The translations under genes and the position numbers were made by a program. Positions 13,336 through 16,360 of a stretch of 16,360 nt of DNA are shown here, one piece after another (positions within the stretch are counted from its first letter, which is position 1; each line of letters opens with the position of its first letter). The stretch comes from Acetobacteraceae bacterium (lineage in GTDB: Bacteria; Pseudomonadota; Alphaproteobacteria; Acetobacterales; Acetobacteraceae): positions 1 to 16,360 of the forward strand of contig DAHUXX010000190.1 in NCBI GenBank assembly GCA_027306955.1, read 5' to 3'. A model generated the notes under the pieces. It saw only the letters and a list, made by a program, of their open reading frames with translations. It made no database searches and was not told where the DNA came from.

Positions 13336-14312
13336 CAGGCTGCGGCGGCGCGGGCAGCTCGCAGCGCCGCGAAATCCTGGTCGGCGTGGTAGGAGGAGCG
13401 GGTGAGCGGGCTCGCCGAGACCATCAGGAAGCCGCGGGCGCGGGCGAGCGAGGCGTATTCCTCGAACATCGCGGGCGTCACGAACTCGGCGACCGCGGCA
13501 TGCTTCACCGTGGGCTGGAGGTACTGGCCAATGGTGAGGAAATCGACCCCGGCGATGCGCAGGTCGTCCATCACCTGCATCACCTCCGCACGGGATTCGC
13601 CGAGGCCCACCATAAGGCCGGACTTGGTGAAGATGCCGGGCGCAAGCGTCTTCATCCGGTCGAGGAGGCGCAGCGACTGGTAGTAGCGCGCGCCGGGGCG
13701 GATGGCGGGGTAGAGGCGCGGCACGGTCTCGAGGTTGTGGTTGAACACATCCGGCGGATCGGCGGCGACAATCTCGGCCGCCCCCTCCTTGCGCAGGAAA
13801 TCCGGCGTCAGGATCTCGATCGTCGTGCCCGGCGCGCCCTCGCGCACGGCGCGGACGGTGGCGGCGAAATGCGCGGCGCCGCCATCGTCCAGGTCGTCGC
13901 GGTCGACCGAGGTGATCACCACGTGGCGCAGGCCGAGCTTCGCCACCGCGTCCGCGACGCGGCGCGGCTCATCGGCGTCGAGCGGCTGCGGCTGGCCGGT
14001 CGCGACGTTGCAGAAGGCGCAGGCGCGCGTGCAGGTGTCGCCCATGATCATCATGGTGGCGTGGCGCTGCGACCAGCACTCGCCGACATTGGGGCAGGCG
14101 GCTTCCTCGCACACTGTCACCAGGCGGTTGCCGCGCATCAGCGCGCGGGTCTCGTGGTAGACGGGATGGGTCGGCGCCTTGACCCGGATCCAGGCGGGTT
14201 TGCGCGCAATCGGGTTGTCCGGGCGCGCCGCCTTTTCCGGATGGCGCGCCGCGCCGACGCGTGCCCCCTCCCGGCGGTGGTCAATCTCGATGCGCGTGAC
14301 CGGATTTTCCAT
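13335..14312 (-). CDS. lipA: Lipoyl synthase (radical SAM)
   Basis: LipA inserts two sulfur atoms into the octanoyl chain on E2 and GcvH domains to make lipoate. The 325-residue product has both cluster motifs. The auxiliary cluster is C68-x4-C73-x5-C79 in CEEAACPNVGEC, and the radical-SAM cluster is C94-x3-C98-x2-C101 in CTRACAFC. The C-terminal RSSYHAD supplies the conserved serine that ligates the auxiliary cluster. Other landmarks are VITSVDRDDLDDGGA, VFNHNLETVPRLYP and GLMVGLGE. The gene is 3 bp downstream of lpdA, which matches its job: the E2 protein at the right edge of the window is its substrate, and E3 reoxidises the lipoyl group. Confidence 0.98.
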   Translation of the reverse strand: MENPVTRIEIDHRREGARVGAARHPEKAARPDNPIARKPAWIRVKAPTHPVYHETRALMRGNRLVTVCEEAACPNVGECWSQRHATMMIMGDTCTRACAFCNVATGQPQPLDADEPRRVADAVAKLGLRHVVITSVDRDDLDDGGAAHFAATVRAVREGAPGTTIEILTPDFLRKEGAAEIVAADPPDVFNHNLETVPRLYPAIRPGARYYQSLRLLDRMKTLAPGIFTKSGLMVGLGESRAEVMQVMDDLRIAGVDFLTIGQYLQPTVKHAAVAEFVTPAMFEEYASLARARGFLMVSASPLTRSSYHADQDFAALRAARAAAA

Positions 14313-14315
14313 GGC

Positions 14316-15713
14316 TCAGAAGTGGACAGCCCTGCCGTAAGCGTCAAGCACGGCCTCGTGCATGGTCTCGCTGATCGTGGGGTGCGGGAAGACGGTGTGC
14401 ATCAGCTCGGCTTCCGTCGATTCCAGCGTTCGCGCGATGGCGTAGCCCTGGATCATCTCGGTCACCTCGGCACCCACCATGTGCGCGCCGAGCAGCTCGC
14501 CGGTCTCAGCGTCGAACACGGTCTTTACCATGCCCTCGGGCTCGCCCATCGCGATTGCCTTGCCGTTGCCGATGAAAGGGAAGCGCCCGACGCGCACCTT
14601 GCGCCCGGCAGCCTTCGCCTTCGCCTCCGTCCAGCCGACGGAGGCGACCTGCGGCATGCAGTAGGTGCAGCCCGGGATGTTGCTCCAGTCGAGCGGGTGC
14701 GGGTGCAGGCCCGCGATGTTCTCCACGCAGACCACGCCCTCGTGGCTCGCCTTGTGCGCGAGCCAGGGCGGGCCGGCGAGATCGCCGATCGCGTAGATGC
14801 CCGGCTCGCCGGTGCGGCCGTATTCGTCGATCACCACATGGGTGCGATCGACTTTGATTTTCGTGCCCTCGAGACCGAGGTTCTCGACATTGCCGACGAT
14901 GCCGACCGCGGAGATCACGCGATCGACCGTAATCTCCTGCGCCTTGCCGCCGGCTTCCACGGTGACCGTGACGTTGTCCGCACCCTTTTTCACGCCCTTT
15001 ACCGAGGCGTTGGTGAGGAGGGTCATGCCCTGCTTCTCGAAGGATTTTTGCGCAAAAGCGGAAATCTCCTCGTCCTCCACCGGCAGCACGCGGTCCATCA
15101 CCTCCACCACGGTGACGGACGCACCCATGTTGCGGAAGAAGCTCGCGAATTCGATGCCGATGGCGCCGGAGCCGATGACCAGCAGCGATTTCGGCATCGC
15201 CGGCGGCACCATGGCGTGGCGATAGGTCCAGACCAGTTTGCCGTCGGCCTCGATGCCCGGCAGCTCGCGCGCGCGCGCACCGGTCGCGAGGATGATGTGC
15301 GCGGCGGAGAACGTGCCCACCAGCTTGCCGTCCTTGGTGACGGCGAGCTTGCCGCCGCCGGCGAGCTTCGCGGTGCCGTCCACCACGGCGATTTTGTTCT
15401 TGCGCATCAGGTGCGCGACGCCGGAGGAAAGCTGCTTCGCGACCGCCCGCGAGCGCTTCACCACCGATGTAATATCGAAACGGATATTGTCCGCGGCGAA
15501 GCCGTAGTCCGGCAGATGGCGCAGAAGATGGTTGATCTCCGACGAACGCAACAGCGCCTTGGTGGGGATGCAGCCCCAGTTGAGGCAGATGCCGCCGAGA
15601 TTCTCGCGCTCCACGACACAGGTTTTCATCCCCAGCTGGGCCGCGCGGATGGCGGCGACATAGCCGCCGGGCCCGCCGCCCACCACGATGATGTCGAAGC
15701 TCTGGTCGGCCAT
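14316..15713 (-). CDS. lpdA: Dihydrolipoyl dehydrogenase (E3)
   Basis: E3 reoxidises dihydrolipoamide using FAD and NAD+ in the pyruvate dehydrogenase complex. The 465-residue product shows the FAD-binding GGGPGGYVAAIRAAQLG (12-28), the redox disulfide C43/C48 in GGICLNWGCIPTK, and the NAD-binding GSGAIGIEFASFF. The second FAD motif is YAIGDLAGPPWLAHKASHEG, and the catalytic His-Glu pair is H444/E449 in FPHPTISE. GGGAGAG at 15722-15716 is a good ribosome-binding site 10 nt after the GNAT stop. The gene sits between the E2 and lipA genes, so this copy is most likely the E3 of pyruvate dehydrogenase rather than of the 2-oxoglutarate complex. Confidence 0.98.
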   Translation of the reverse strand: MADQSFDIIVVGGGPGGYVAAIRAAQLGMKTCVVERENLGGICLNWGCIPTKALLRSSEINHLLRHLPDYGFAADNIRFDITSVVKRSRAVAKQLSSGVAHLMRKNKIAVVDGTAKLAGGGKLAVTKDGKLVGTFSAAHIILATGARARELPGIEADGKLVWTYRHAMVPPAMPKSLLVIGSGAIGIEFASFFRNMGASVTVVEVMDRVLPVEDEEISAFAQKSFEKQGMTLLTNASVKGVKKGADNVTVTVEAGGKAQEITVDRVISAVGIVGNVENLGLEGTKIKVDRTHVVIDEYGRTGEPGIYAIGDLAGPPWLAHKASHEGVVCVENIAGLHPHPLDWSNIPGCTYCMPQVASVGWTEAKAKAAGRKVRVGRFPFIGNGKAIAMGEPEGMVKTVFDAETGELLGAHMVGAEVTEMIQGYAIARTLESTEAELMHTVFPHPTISETMHEAVLDAYGRAVHF

Positions 15714-15723
15714 CGGTCTCTCC

Positions 15724-16209
15724 CTATCCGGCGAGGGCGGCGAGGCTGTCGCCCTCGAGGCGCATCCCGGTCCAGTCGTCGAGCGGCCTGGCGCCGAGGC
15801 CGCGGTAGAAGGCGATGGAAGGCGCGTTCCAGTTCAGCACCTGCCAGTTGAGGCGGGTGCAGCCTTCGGCAAGGGCGCGGGCGGCGAGATAGCGGAACAC
15901 CGCCTTGCCGATGCCGCCGCCGCGATGTTCGGGCTCGACGAAGATGTCCTCGAGATAGATGCCCGGTCGCGCCTGAAAGGTGGAGAAATTATAGTACCAG
16001 AGCGCGAAGCCGATGGGCTCGCCCTCCTTCTCGATGATCATCGCGTGCGCGTGCGGCCTCGGCGCGAAGAGCGCGCGGGCGAAATCGGCCTCGGTGCCGA
16101 TCGCCTCGTGCTCCATGCGCTCGTACTCGGCGAGGCGGCGGACGAAATGGGCGACGAGGGTCTCGTCGCCCGGCTTGGCCTCGCGGAAGACGACGCCCGC
16201 CGGGGTCAC
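15724..16209 (-). CDS. GNAT N-acetyltransferase, SSAT (diamine acetyltransferase)-like
   Basis: A 161-residue GNAT enzyme that uses acetyl-CoA. The CoA-binding motif A reads EDIFVEPEHRGGGIGKAV (87-104), and the C-terminal motif is LNWNAPSIAFYRGLGA, with Y135 as the likely general acid. The layout resembles spermidine/spermine N1-acetyltransferase (SAT1/SAT2): an early LAEYERMEHE segment, GFALWYYNFSTF, the YLEDIFV glutamate E87 and the WNxPSIxFY motif. A polyamine or related amine is therefore a reasonable but unproved substrate. The start codon is GTG at 16209 with a poor ribosome-binding sequence, inside a CGGGG/CCCCG hairpin 13 nt after the E2 stop. The gene is inserted between the E2 and E3 genes of the pyruvate dehydrogenase operon, whose complex produces its co-substrate. 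Confidence 0.88.
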   Translation of the reverse strand: MTPAGVVFREAKPGDETLVAHFVRRLAEYERMEHEAIGTEADFARALFAPRPHAHAMIIEKEGEPIGFALWYYNFSTFQARPGIYLEDIFVEPEHRGGGIGKAVFRYLAARALAEGCTRLNWQVLNWNAPSIAFYRGLGARPLDDWTGMRLEGDSLAALAG

Positions 16210-16222
16210 GGAAAAAGCCCCG
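16201..16222 (-). other. Hairpin covering the GNAT start codon
   Basis: CGGGG (16201-16205) and CCCCG (16218-16222) pair around a 12-nt loop holding the GTG start codon and a T5 run. It lies between the E2 stop and the GNAT coding region. It could limit de novo initiation and make GNAT translation depend on ribosomes arriving from E2. Confidence 0.35.
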
Positions 16223-16360
16223 TCACAGCATCAGGCTCATCGGATCCTCGACGATGCGCTTGAAGGCGGCGAGCCACTTCGCCCCGAGCGCGCCGTCGAT
16301 GACGCGGTGGTCGACCGAGAGCGTGCAGGTCATCACCGTTGCGATGGCGATCTGGTCGCC
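16223..16360 (-). CDS. Pyruvate dehydrogenase E2 (dihydrolipoamide acetyltransferase), C-terminal end (partial)
   Basis: The last 45 residues of an acyltransferase catalytic domain are visible; the gene continues beyond the window. The sequence contains LSVDHRVIDGALGAKWL, with the DHRxxDG active-site motif of E2 enzymes, and ends FKRIVEDPMSLML, a usual terminus for alphaproteobacterial PdhC/AceF. E2 transfers the acetyl group from lipoamide to CoA. The short ending and the neighbouring lpdA-lipA favour the pyruvate complex over the oxoglutarate or branched-chain complexes, though the substrate cannot be settled from this fragment. Confidence 0.9.
   Translation of the reverse strand, partial: GDQIAIATVMTCTLSVDHRVIDGALGAKWLAAFKRIVEDPMSLML

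Noticed and set aside
11527..13392. Long plus-strand open frame opposite the anti-sigma, sigma and coq10-like genes
   Set aside because: The translation is Arg/Gly/Pro-rich low complexity with no motifs; the minus-strand genes explain the region fully.
14858..14872. TTGATTTTCGTG inside lpdA considered as a second FNR-type half-site
   Set aside because: Only one half of the palindrome is present and it lies within coding sequence.
13386..15851. Very long open plus-strand frame (over 800 codons) opposite lipA, lpdA and part of the GNAT gene
   Set aside because: It is antisense to three genes with intact catalytic motifs. Its His/Arg/Ala/Gly-rich translation has no domain features, as expected from GC-rich codon shadows.

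Overview
The window is very GC-rich, gap-poor chromosomal DNA. Gene content and order suggest an alphaproteobacterium of the Rhodospirillales/Acetobacteraceae type: lytic transglycosylase next to dapA and smpB; folK-rpoZ-Rsh-acpS in a row; and E2-lpdA-lipA-coq10 in a row. A single bifunctional Rsh and an alphaproteobacterial-style LipA and Coq10/RatA pair agree with this. The genus is inference. I see no phage, IS element, CRISPR, tRNA or rRNA, and no stretch over 300 bases lacks a gene. The longest gaps are 7196-7374 and 11414-11574.

Left part (1-3876). A secreted lytic transglycosylase (partial, minus strand) diverges from dapA (lysine/peptidoglycan precursor), which is followed by smpB (tmRNA partner) and a DoxX-type membrane protein. 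Convergent to these is a two-gene minus-strand operon of a NYN-domain (LabA-type) putative nuclease and a family 5 uracil-DNA glycosylase. A good promoter lies in the divergent gap before folK.

Middle plus-strand block (3877-9047). folK (folate), rpoZ (RNA polymerase omega), a bifunctional (p)ppGpp synthetase/hydrolase, an AhpD-like CxxC protein, acpS (carrier-protein activation) and an exported DsbA-like thiol oxidoreductase. This block couples the stringent response with cofactor and lipid supply and thiol chemistry.

Right minus-strand block (9081-16360). Read in transcription order from the right edge: pyruvate dehydrogenase E2 (partial), an SSAT-like GNAT acetyltransferase, lpdA (E3), lipA (lipoyl synthase), a Coq10/RatA-type START protein, an ECF sigma factor and its RskA-type membrane anti-sigma factor. 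The genes are spaced by 13 nt or less, and two junctions share a base between stop and start codons, so they look like one operon. Beyond a GC-rich hairpin and a perfect FNR/FixK-type box comes a long protein with about three Rid/YjgF-like repeats. A low-specificity threonine aldolase follows, with its own promoter-like leader.

The parts most worth a second look are the sigma/anti-sigma pair embedded in the PDH-lipoate operon, the FNR/FixK-like box before the multi-Rid protein, the three-fold Rid repeat itself, the leader of the threonine aldolase gene, and recurrent in-frame 12-15 bp tandem duplications in four unrelated genes. I found no clearly new defence or mobile system; most of the window is conserved housekeeping DNA.
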